A DNA stretch of 64,000 nt. Source: Candidatus Latescibacterota bacterium (GTDB taxonomy: Bacteria > JAAXHH01). Position numbers and translations under genes: made by a program. Of this stretch, positions 34,171-41,860 are shown one piece after another (within the stretch, counting starts at the first letter, position 1; each line of letters opens with the position of its first letter). Where the stretch lies: contig JAJEHX010000007.1 in NCBI GenBank assembly GCA_022823465.1, forward strand, positions 1 through 64,000, given 5' to 3'. Below the pieces are notes generated by a model. The model made no database searches. It had not been told where the DNA came from and was given only the letters and a program-made list of their open reading frames with translations.

Positions 34171-35370
34171 GTGTCAGAACATGAGTCACGGGTTCGTCAT
34201 GAAGCGGAGCGGCGCAGGTGGAGAATTGAGCGTCGAGACTTAGAAATAGGTGCACTAGGTGTGCCATGTTTTCTCGCACCAAATGTCGTAGGCGAGTGTC
34301 ACATCTGGGTAGGGACCGCATCTAACTCGGATGAACTCGAAGTAAACCACAAATGGCAAAACAACGCTCTACACACGGCCAATGTACGAGGTCTCTCCGA
34401 CGGAAGATTGTTCGACCGTTCCGGCAATGAGTTGACAAACGGCGTGATTGGGCGAGATCATTACAGTCTTGTAATATCGATCAAGTTGAAAGACCACGAA
34501 TATGAGCGCGAATATGAGCGCGAATATGAGAATGCTTGGGAAGCATTAAACAATTACGTCAAGCACATATACGCGTTGTTCCTTGGTCCATCCGCAACGA
34601 GCGGGGAAGTGGCTCCGCGCCCTTATACTTTCGATGTGCGTGGTGACCAAATGCCCGAAGCAGTGGAGTGGAGGAGTCTGGTAGCACAAGAGCGTGTGGC
34701 GATTGTCGGACTTGGTGGTGTCGGCGCATGGATAGCGGATTTTGTTGTCAAGTCCGATCCTCAAGAGGTTCATGGTTGGGATTACGACTGCATTGAACCC
34801 AAGAACATACTTCGCATGCCCGGTGGACTCGATCCGAACGTCTGGATTGGCAGGCCAAAGGCCGACTGGTTCCAGGAGAATTACTCCCTCATCCACACGA
34901 ACGTGCATGGCTACAATGTAAAGGTTCTTCCTGAAAACGTGCAGGAGGTCATTGAAAAATCGACTTTCGCTTTCGTAGCTGTAGACGACGCTGACGACCG
35001 GATAATGGTGTGTGACACGCTGGCCAACGCGGGAATCCCGTTCGTCGTGGTAGGAATCTCACCAGTGCGTAAGGACAAGCGAGTCAATGTTTCCATGCGT
35101 ATAGTGACCGCCCATGTCGGCGTGCCGTCTTGGAAGGAGGCTATCCCTCGAGTTGGCCGCGCGGGACAGGACGACTACGGAAGCCTTGACCTGCCCGATG
35201 TCTATTCAATGGCTGCGGGCTGGGCAATTCAGTCTTGGCGAAAGATACGTGGTCAATTCTGCCAAAAGAAAAGGGAAGAGTGTCTAGTTTATCGTGCCAG
35301 TGAGCAGTCGCTCATAGTGAGAGAGGTCGATAGTGCGTTTCTGGAGACGGAGGAAGCGGAGGACTCGTGA
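34171..35370 (+). CDS. E1-like ThiF adenylyltransferase with N-terminal DUF6791-like domain
   Basis: 399 residues. The E1/ThiF Rossmann domain starts VAIVGLGGVGAW (residues 177-187), with the nucleotide Asp in WDYD (204-206), Asn/Arg in KNILRMPGG and the Lys/Asp in RPKADWF. VAVDDADDR supplies the later acidic site. The first ~165 residues contain LHTANVRG...DGRLFDRSGNEL and YALFLGPSA, which resemble the N-terminal domain I know as DUF6791 fused to ThiF in bacterial ubiquitin-like loci. It begins with GTG after AGGGA. Its probable job is to adenylate the preceding ubiquitin-like protein. A 12-base tandem repeat encodes EYEREYEREYE. Confidence 0.85.
   Translation: MSEHESRVRHEAERRRWRIERRDLEIGALGVPCFLAPNVVGECHIWVGTASNSDELEVNHKWQNNALHTANVRGLSDGRLFDRSGNELTNGVIGRDHYSLVISIKLKDHEYEREYEREYENAWEALNNYVKHIYALFLGPSATSGEVAPRPYTFDVRGDQMPEAVEWRSLVAQERVAIVGLGGVGAWIADFVVKSDPQEVHGWDYDCIEPKNILRMPGGLDPNVWIGRPKADWFQENYSLIHTNVHGYNVKVLPENVQEVIEKSTFAFVAVDDADDRIMVCDTLANAGIPFVVVGISPVRKDKRVNVSMRIVTAHVGVPSWKEAIPRVGRAGQDDYGSLDLPDVYSMAAGWAIQSWRKIRGQFCQKKREECLVYRASEQSLIVREVDSAFLETEEAEDS
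34498..34530 (+). repeat. 12-bp tandem repeat inside the E1 gene
   Basis: GAATATGAGCGC is repeated at 34498-34509 and 34510-34521, with a third partial copy to 34530, giving a charged EYER repeat in a linker between predicted domains. Confidence 0.9.
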
Positions 35371-35722
35371 TTCTCATCCTAACTATGATGATAGGAACCG
35401 AGAACCCTTAGTACTGAAGCCAGTGTTTGTTGAAACAATCCCGCGATTATCCGAAATGGAAGAAAGTACACTCTACGTCAGCATGAGGTTCGCAACCCTT
35501 TCCCACTTATGCCCATGTGGATGTGGTCGTCTGGTCGACGTGGCGCTAGACCCTGAGACTCGTTGTCTGACATACGATGGTGAGTATCTAACCTTAAGAC
35601 CTTCGATTGGGGTCAAGTTCCCATGTAGAAGCCATTACTCGATTATTCGGAATGCGATTGTGTGGTACCGGCCAATCTCGAAATGGGAAGGCTGGTGGTA
35701 CGACCGTGTTCGGAATAGATGA
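35333..35722 (+). CDS. DUF6527-like putative zinc protein of the ubiquitin-like locus
   Basis: 129 residues with a very basic N-terminus. The core FVETIPRLSEMEESTLYVSM, HLCPCGCGRLV and PSIG..FPCRSHYSI matches what I recall as DUF6527, small proteins found beside bacterial multi-ubiquitin and E1 genes. CPCGC plus CRSH are likely zinc ligands. It starts at GTG with GAGAGG six bases upstream and overlaps the E1 gene by 38 bases, so it is surely in the same operon. Its role (an E2- or E3-like carrier, or a target adaptor) is unknown. No separate E2 or JAB protease gene is visible. Confidence 0.72.
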   Translation: MRFWRRRKRRTRDSHPNYDDRNREPLVLKPVFVETIPRLSEMEESTLYVSMRFATLSHLCPCGCGRLVDVALDPETRCLTYDGEYLTLRPSIGVKFPCRSHYSIIRNAIVWYRPISKWEGWWYDRVRNR

Positions 35723-35823
35723 AGGTAACCAAGAGAGATCTCGCTTTATTCGGCGGGTTATAGCCAGAACTCCGTTGCTCTCGCTATGTGTCCTCATAGC
35801 CCCTTGATTCGGCAGGATAACCC

Positions 35824-36951
35824 ATGTCTCTGAATGAAAACCTGCGAATAGCCAGGAAGCAAAAGAACGACGAATTTTACACGCAGCTTTCTGACATTGA
35901 GAACGAACTCCGCCATTACATCGGACACTTCGCCGGAAAGGTTGTGTACTGTAATTGTGACGATCCCCGCATCTCCAACTTCTTTCATTACTTCTCGTAC
36001 AACTTTGAGCGTTTGGGCCTGAAGAAGCTCATCACAGCGTGCTACAGGAACCAAGAACGCGACCTGTTCAGCCGTCACGATTCGGAGCGGGCGATATGGC
36101 TCGAATACAACGGGAACTCAAAGGGCGGCAGGATGCCCGACGTTGGGGATATTGGAATCCGTGAGTTTGAAGGGGACGGGGATTTCCGTAGCGAGGAGTG
36201 TATCGAGCTTCTAAGTCAGGCGGACATCGTCGTGACCAATCCACCGTTCTCCCTGTTCCGTGAATACGTCGCCCAACTAATACAGTACGGCAAGAAGTTC
36301 CTGATCGTCGGAAGCCAAAACGCCGTCACCTACAAGGAGATTTTCCCTCTAATCAAAGACAACAGAATGTGGCTTGGAGTCACGCCGAAAGGCCGAGATA
36401 TGCTTTTTGATGTACCTGAGGGTTACGCGCAGGAATTGGTGGCGACCGCAAAGGAAGGGAGCGCTTATAGAGTCGTCGAGGGGGTTATCAAGGGAAGGTT
36501 GGGTAACGCGGCTTGGTTCACTAATCTCGACCATAAGAAGCGTCATGAGGAACTGATTCTTTATAAGTGCTACTCACCAGAGGAATACCCGTCCTACGAC
36601 AACTACGATGCGATCAATGTGGACAAGATAGCAGAAATACCGATAGATTGGGACGGGGCGATAGGGGTACCGATCACGTTTCTGGATAAGCACAACCCGG
36701 ACCAGTTTGAGATACTGGGCTTTTCCTCTTTATGGGATGACGGCTTTAAGAGCCACACGTTTTATGGTGATTTCACCGAAATGAGGCCGGATGGGACTAA
36801 AACTGGCATGTCCGGTCAAAAAGCCAGTGGCTATCCCGTTTTGAAGGGAAAATCACCCAAGGGGAACTACCTTGTTAGGGACGAAGAAGAAGTGTATACC
36901 TTGTTCAGAAGGATTTTCATAAAGAGGAAAAGGCGGTCCAATCAAGGATAA
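35824..36951 (+). CDS. EcoRI-type adenine-specific DNA methyltransferase
   Basis: 375 residues. The N-terminal RKQKNDEFYTQ is typical of this N6-adenine methyltransferase group. YCNCDDPRISNF is the likely SAM-site region, and the catalytic motif is VVTNPPFSLF (NPPF at residues 139-142). The C-terminal part (GVPITFLDKHNPDQFEI) fits the EcoRI methylase family. It lies about 100 bases after the DUF6527-like gene and 9 bases before a DUF262-HNH gene, so methyltransferase and nuclease probably work together as restriction-modification. Lower GC than the chromosome suggests transfer. Confidence 0.88.
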   Translation: MSLNENLRIARKQKNDEFYTQLSDIENELRHYIGHFAGKVVYCNCDDPRISNFFHYFSYNFERLGLKKLITACYRNQERDLFSRHDSERAIWLEYNGNSKGGRMPDVGDIGIREFEGDGDFRSEECIELLSQADIVVTNPPFSLFREYVAQLIQYGKKFLIVGSQNAVTYKEIFPLIKDNRMWLGVTPKGRDMLFDVPEGYAQELVATAKEGSAYRVVEGVIKGRLGNAAWFTNLDHKKRHEELILYKCYSPEEYPSYDNYDAINVDKIAEIPIDWDGAIGVPITFLDKHNPDQFEILGFSSLWDDGFKSHTFYGDFTEMRPDGTKTGMSGQKASGYPVLKGKSPKGNYLVRDEEEVYTLFRRIFIKRKRRSNQG

Positions 36952-36960
36952 GATGCGCTC

Positions 36961-38055
36961 ATGGAAATCGAACTAAAGAGAATCACTGTCCGCGACCTCG
37001 TGGAGGATTACCATGACGACGGCGAAGGCGGTGTCCGCGGCTTTGGCGGCAAGCTCGACATCCGTCCACCGTTTCAGCGCGAGTTCGTCTATAAGGACAA
37101 GCAGCGTGATGCGGTGATCGAGACTATCAACAAGGATTTTCCGCTCAATGTGATGTATTGGGCCGTGCGCCATGACGGAACGTATGAGGTCATCGACGGA
37201 CAGCAGCGCACGATCTCAGCGGCGCAGTATGTTGTAGGCGACTACTCCCTTGACGGGCGGTACTTCCACAACCTGCAAGACGACGAGCAGGAGCGGATTC
37301 TCGATTACCAATTGCAGGTTTATGTGTGCGAGGGGAACGCCAGCGAAAAGCTGGATTGGTTCAGGATCATCAACATCGCGGGCGAAAGGCTGACCGGCCA
37401 GGAGCTACGGAATGCGGTCTATGCTGGCCCTTGGGTGTCCGACGCAAAGCGCTATTTCAGCCGGAAGGGAGCCGCTTGCCCAGCTTATGCAATCGGTAAC
37501 CAGTATTTGAATGGGAGGGCGGAACGCCAAGAGTTCCTCGAAACCGCAATCCATTGGATCAAGGACGAGGGCCAGACGATCGAGGAATACATGGCCGCGC
37601 ATCAGCACGACAAGACCGCAACGGCTTTGTGGAGTCACTTTCAGGCGGTAATCAACCGGGTTAAAGCCGTTTTCCCAAACTACCGTAAGCCAATGAAAGG
37701 CGTGGATTGGGGCGGGCTTTACGAGCAACTCAAAGACGAGAGCCTGGACCCCGAAGAGCTTGAGGCCGACGTTGCTCGCCTAATAGTGGACGACGATGTG
37801 ACAAAGCAGGCGGGGATCTTCCCGTACATCCTAACCGGCGAGGAAAAACTCCTAAACATCCGGGCCTTCTCCGACGCCATGAAACTGAGTGCTTACGAAA
37901 GCCAAGGGGGCATCTGCAAGCTATGCGAAAAGGCATTCGAGATATCGGACATGGAGGGCGACCACATCACTCCTTGGGTGGAGGGTGGCAAAACAATCGC
38001 AGAGAACTGTCAAATGCTGTGCAAAGACTGCAATCGTACGAAATCCAACAAATGA
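36961..38055 (+). CDS. DUF262-HNH endonuclease
   Basis: 364 residues. The N-terminal DUF262 (GmrS-like, ParB fold) has PPFQREFVY (residues 36-44) and the signature DGQQR (79-83) used for nucleotide binding or hydrolysis in this family. The last ~50 residues are an HNH nuclease: ICKLCEKAF, GDHITPW, LCKDCNRTKSNK, giving the zinc cysteines and catalytic His. It is predicted to cut DNA and would pair with the preceding adenine methyltransferase, either as the restriction half or as a modification-sensing nuclease. Confidence 0.88.
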   Translation: MEIELKRITVRDLVEDYHDDGEGGVRGFGGKLDIRPPFQREFVYKDKQRDAVIETINKDFPLNVMYWAVRHDGTYEVIDGQQRTISAAQYVVGDYSLDGRYFHNLQDDEQERILDYQLQVYVCEGNASEKLDWFRIINIAGERLTGQELRNAVYAGPWVSDAKRYFSRKGAACPAYAIGNQYLNGRAERQEFLETAIHWIKDEGQTIEEYMAAHQHDKTATALWSHFQAVINRVKAVFPNYRKPMKGVDWGGLYEQLKDESLDPEELEADVARLIVDDDVTKQAGIFPYILTGEEKLLNIRAFSDAMKLSAYESQGGICKLCEKAFEISDMEGDHITPWVEGGKTIAENCQMLCKDCNRTKSNK

Positions 38056-38522
38056 GCACATACGGATCATGCCGGGAGCACAAGTGACTGCCTAGTTAAA
38101 GCACTTTTCCGGGAGTAAAAGAATATGCTTTCGCTTCGTTACCAGTCTGTGTGTGGTCCAGGGTGCACTTGACGGTGGACTACGTGCCGCGGTTCCCGCC
38201 GGAATGCTACAACTCCAAATAGATTCGGAACGCTAGGTGCCGCCAAAGAGTTTCAGCGACTCGGACCATAGTCCCGCTAGGGTCAGAGTGGACACCCAGC
38301 GTCCGCACAATGTGTCGGCGAGAGGCCTTTAGTCAAGGACCAAGCGTGTCATTGGCAAATCGATCCGCTCGAACTGCTGCCGCAACATTTCGCTCTCGGC
38401 ATCCTACCGCTCGATTAACTGCCGTAAGGCTTCGATCTACTCGCCATGTTGCCGCTTGTAAAGTTGGCAAATGGCGGGTTTAGTTTTTAGGTTGAATGCA
38501 CAAGACTGAGGGGAACAAGACC
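38056..38522. other. Right-hand edge of the accessory island
   Basis: 467 bases without an intact gene. The first half has stop-broken reading frames on both strands that I could not identify. The second half carries the broken coiled-coil frame listed separately. No integrase, tRNA or direct-repeat attachment site was found. Confidence 0.5.
38330..38490 (-). pseudogene. Coiled-coil reading frame broken by two amber codons
   Basis: Minus-strand translation reads ICQLYKRQHGE-stop-IEALRQLIER-stop-DAESEMLRQQFERIDL, a clear heptad-like pattern. Both stops are TAG at positions where Gln (CAG) would fit, as in E-[Q]-IEAL and ER-[Q]-DAE. No start or ribosome site is clear. It is probably a decayed gene end left at the island boundary. 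Confidence 0.5.
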
Positions 38523-39536
38523 ATGGCCCTCAAGGTAGGCATCGTTGGCGCAGGCGGTATCGCCCACTGCCACGGCAGGGCGGCGCAGGAAGCCCCTGAA
38601 GCGGAACTAACCGCGATCTGCGACGTCTCCGAGGACGCACTGGGACGATTCGGCGAGACCTTCCACGTCTCGCGTCGTTACACGGATCTCGAGCGCATGT
38701 TGCGCGAGGAAGACCTCGATATCCTGGTCATCTGCACTTGGGGTAACTCCCACGCCGACATCAGCATCCGGGCCGCGCGGACGGGACGGGTGAAGGCGAT
38801 TCTGTGCGAAAAGCCCATCAGTTCGACGGCTGCCGAATGCGCGGGCATGATCGAAGCGGCGCGGGAACACGGCGTCCTGCTCGCCGAGGCCTTCAAGTTT
38901 CGTCACCACCCCTGCCATCTCAAGGCGAAGGAACTCATCGAAGCCGGCGAAATCGGCGACATCAAGTTGATCCGCAGTACCTTTACCGCCAACGTTGATC
39001 CCGGGTACCTGAGACCGGACCACAACTGGCGCTTCAACCGGGAGAAACGCGGCGGGGCCGTCTACGACCTGGGATGTTACTGCATACACCACGCCCGGTT
39101 CATAACCGGAAGCGATCCGATCCGTGTACACGCCCACGGCCACTACGGCCAGCGGTCCCGGGTACCGGAGTCCGTCTCGGCGCAATTTGAGTTCCTCGAC
39201 GAGATCACCGCCCAGTGTGTATTTTCCTTCAGGTATTACAGCTCCCAGGAGTTCGAAGTGTACGGGACCGGCGGCTACATGCGTATGGACATGGCCTGGA
39301 ACAACGAAGATCACCCGGTCGCGCTGCAGATCAGGAAAAACGACGGCGAGGAGCGGACCATCCGGTTCGCACCGGTATTTCAATTCACCGACCAGTTGCG
39401 ACACCTTTGCGACTGTCTCGAAACGGGACGGCCGCACCGGATTCCGGCGGAGAACAGCCTGGGCAACATGCGGGTGATCGACGCCGTGCACGCGTCCATC
39501 GACTCGGGACAGCCCGTGGTTTTGAATCCCGGGTAG
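38523..39536 (+). CDS. Gfo/Idh/MocA-family oxidoreductase
   Basis: 337 residues. The Rossmann opening LKVGIVGAGGIAHCHGRAA and the family motif LCEKPISSTAAEC (EKP) are intact; the C-terminal domain has GGAVYDLGCYCIHHARF with the usual Asp/His region. It is an NAD(P)-dependent sugar or cyclitol dehydrogenase of unknown substrate. The ATG at 38523 has AGGGG upstream; an earlier in-frame ATG (38496) lacks one. It is the first chromosomal-type (high GC) gene after the accessory island. Confidence 0.9.
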   Translation: MALKVGIVGAGGIAHCHGRAAQEAPEAELTAICDVSEDALGRFGETFHVSRRYTDLERMLREEDLDILVICTWGNSHADISIRAARTGRVKAILCEKPISSTAAECAGMIEAAREHGVLLAEAFKFRHHPCHLKAKELIEAGEIGDIKLIRSTFTANVDPGYLRPDHNWRFNREKRGGAVYDLGCYCIHHARFITGSDPIRVHAHGHYGQRSRVPESVSAQFEFLDEITAQCVFSFRYYSSQEFEVYGTGGYMRMDMAWNNEDHPVALQIRKNDGEERTIRFAPVFQFTDQLRHLCDCLETGRPHRIPAENSLGNMRVIDAVHASIDSGQPVVLNPG

Positions 39537-39582
39537 TTTCCCAGGCGCACACTTCACACGCTACAAAGGAGGGCATCGAACA

Positions 39583-39978
39583 ATGAGAATCACACTGACC
39601 AGCGTCGCGGTAGATGACCAGCAGAAAGCGCTTCGCTTCTACACGGAAACACTGGGCTTCCAGTTGAAGCACAACATACCCCTGGGAGAACACGCCTGGA
39701 TCACCGTGGTATCCGAGGAAGATCCGGATGGGACGGAACTGGTGCTCGAGCCTGACGTCCATCCTGCGGTGCGTCCGTTCAAGAAAGCCCTTGTGGAGGA
39801 CGGCATCCCCTGGACCGCCTTCGCGGTCGACGACGTCGCAGCCGAACACGAGCGGCTCGTGGCAAAGGGTGTCCGATTCGTACAGCCGCCAACGGATGCC
39901 GGGAGCGTTATTATCGCCGCCTTCGACGATACATGCGGCAACCTGATACAGATTATGGAGGAGAAGGATCAGGCGTAA
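39583..39978 (+). CDS. VOC (glyoxalase/bleomycin-resistance) family protein
   Basis: 131 residues, two beta-alpha-beta-beta-beta modules: ITLTSVAVDDQQKALRFYTE with ELVLEPD, then WTAFAVDDVAAEHERL with GNLIQIMEE. The usual first metal His is Ala-Val in this sequence, while Glu/Gln ligands remain possible, so metal binding is uncertain. GGAGG precedes the ATG. It lies 46 bases after the Gfo/Idh/MocA gene on the same strand. Substrate unknown. Confidence 0.85.
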   Translation: MRITLTSVAVDDQQKALRFYTETLGFQLKHNIPLGEHAWITVVSEEDPDGTELVLEPDVHPAVRPFKKALVEDGIPWTAFAVDDVAAEHERLVAKGVRFVQPPTDAGSVIIAAFDDTCGNLIQIMEEKDQA

Positions 39979-40041
39979 CGATTGCAAAGCCCCGTCGACC
40001 ATCCTGGTCCACGGGTATGATGCTCATTTTCGGGGAGGAAC

Positions 40042-40473
40042 ATGATGCTCAGGAACATCCTCGCGGCCATCGCCGGCTACATTGCCATGGCCGCCGTGCT
40101 CTTCGTACTCTTCTCGCTGCTGTGGGTGACGCTGGGGCCCTCGCGCAGCTTTAACCCGGGTTCGTGGGAGGTATCCGGCGGCTGGGCACTCGGCTCGCTC
40201 GTGCTCGGGTTCGCGGCGGCGTACATCGCCGGACAAGTCTGTGCCTGGGTGGGGCACGATGCCAGGGCCGCCACGATTCTGATTGCCATGGTGATCGTGC
40301 TCGGGGTTGTGAGGGCCCTGATGCCGGTGGAGATGCCGGTGGAACCGCGCCCCGACGACCTGTCGATGATGGAGGCGACCGAAGGCGCCCGTCATCCGGT
40401 ATGGTTCGACTGGCTCAACCCGCTGATCGGGGCCGTGGGCGCCTGGTTCGGGTCGCGGAAGTTGCGCGCGTAG
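40042..40473 (+). CDS. Small four-helix membrane protein, unknown function
   Basis: 143 residues with hydrophobic segments near 5-30, 46-70, 78-96 and 122-138, and a polar Pro/Glu-rich loop (MPVEMPVEPRPDD) before the last. Gly residues flank the helices. Not assigned to a named family. GGGAGG lies just before two adjacent ATG codons. It is unrelated to its neighbours as far as I can tell. Confidence 0.65.
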   Translation: MMLRNILAAIAGYIAMAAVLFVLFSLLWVTLGPSRSFNPGSWEVSGGWALGSLVLGFAAAYIAGQVCAWVGHDARAATILIAMVIVLGVVRALMPVEMPVEPRPDDLSMMEATEGARHPVWFDWLNPLIGAVGAWFGSRKLRA

Positions 40474-40642
40474 CAGTCCATCCGTTTTCCTATGGTCACA
40501 TAAGGACACGGATGTAACTTACGTATAACTTCCTTTCAATACGAATATCGGGATGATCAAGCTCATTTCTCGGTATTCTTGACAATTTGGCAGGATAGCC
40601 GCGGTCAATCAACAGGCCCGGATACTTGGACAGGACCACGCC

Positions 40643-41746
40643 ATGACGCTCGAAGACATGACCCTCGGCGTCGAAGAAGAATACCAGATCATCGACCCGG
40701 AAACCCGGGAATTGACTTCCTACATCTCCGAGTTTCTCGAAAAGGGCAAGCGGGTATTTCGCGACCAGGTCAAGCCTGAATTCCTGCAGTCCCAGGTGGA
40801 GATGGGTACCGAAGTCTGCCGGGACATCAAGGAAGTGCGCAGGGAGGTGACCCGTCTCAGGCGCATGGTCTGCGAGATCGCGGAAAAGAGCGGTCACCGG
40901 ATCGTGGCGGCCGGCACCCATCCCTTTTCCCGCTGGCAGGAACAGGAAATCACGGAGAAGGACCGGTATAAAAGCCTGGTCGCCGATCTGCAGTACGTCG
41001 CCCGCAGGCTCCTGATCTTCGGCATGCACATCCACGTCGGCATTCCCGACCGGGAGCTGCGTATCGACACCATGAACCAGATCAGCTATTTCATGCCCCA
41101 CGTCCTGGCCCTTTCTTCCTCGTCCCCCTTCTGGATGGGCGACAACACCGGCCTCAAGTCCTATCGGAGTGTGGTGTTCTCCGAATTGCCCAGGACCGGT
41201 ATTCCCGACCGTTTCAATTCGGCCGACGAGTATGACCACTTCGTCCAGACGATGATCAAGACCGGATGCATGGACGAACCCACGAAGATCTGGTGGGACG
41301 TGCGGCCCCACCCCCGTTTCCCGACGCTCGAGCTGCGTATCTGCGACTGTATTACAAAGATCGACGAGGTGATGGCCATCGTGGCCCTGGTAAGGGCTGT
41401 GGTGGCCAAGCTCATCGTGCTGCGCCGCGAGAACCAGTCGTGGCGCTACTACCGGCGCGACCTCGTGGCCGAGAACAAGTGGCGCGCGATCAAGGACGGA
41501 CTGGACGGGAACCTCGTCGACTTCGGCAAGGAGGAGGAAGTGTCCGTCAGGAGTCTCATCGAGGAATTGCTGGACATCGTGGACGACGTGGTGGACCCAC
41601 TCGGCGTACGCGAGGAGATCGAGTACATCCGTGTCATGCTCGAGCAGGGAAGCAGCGCGGACAGGCAACTCAGGACCTTTGCAGAAACCGGAGATTTGAA
41701 GACGGTTGTAGATCAACTTGCCGAGGAGACGGTAAAGGGACTTTAA
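40643..41746 (+). CDS. Carboxylate-amine ligase, YbdK/GCS2 family
   Basis: 367 residues of the glutamate-cysteine ligase 2 family. MTLGVEEEYQIID is the signature opening. GTHPFSRW, GMHIHVGIPD and WWDVRPHPRFPTLELRICD mark the ATP/metal and substrate regions. YbdK-type enzymes have weak glutamate-cysteine ligase activity, and their natural substrate is often unknown. Members of this family are also encoded beside peptide- or mycofactocin-type clusters, but nothing of that sort is here. The gene stands alone. Confidence 0.88.
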   Translation: MTLEDMTLGVEEEYQIIDPETRELTSYISEFLEKGKRVFRDQVKPEFLQSQVEMGTEVCRDIKEVRREVTRLRRMVCEIAEKSGHRIVAAGTHPFSRWQEQEITEKDRYKSLVADLQYVARRLLIFGMHIHVGIPDRELRIDTMNQISYFMPHVLALSSSSPFWMGDNTGLKSYRSVVFSELPRTGIPDRFNSADEYDHFVQTMIKTGCMDEPTKIWWDVRPHPRFPTLELRICDCITKIDEVMAIVALVRAVVAKLIVLRRENQSWRYYRRDLVAENKWRAIKDGLDGNLVDFGKEEEVSVRSLIEELLDIVDDVVDPLGVREEIEYIRVMLEQGSSADRQLRTFAETGDLKTVVDQLAEETVKGL

Positions 41747-41860
41747 TCAGCATTGGATTCCCACTCCGTCCAACGGTGGCCAGGAAACGATCAGAACATT
41801 TAACTAGCTGTAAATAAACAGATTGAGTCAAGCCCCTAATTCAACGAATGAGAGGCCCCC

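Noticed and set aside
40579-40642. TTGACA near 40575 as a promoter of the carboxylate-amine ligase gene
   Set aside because: No -10 box occurs at a suitable distance downstream.
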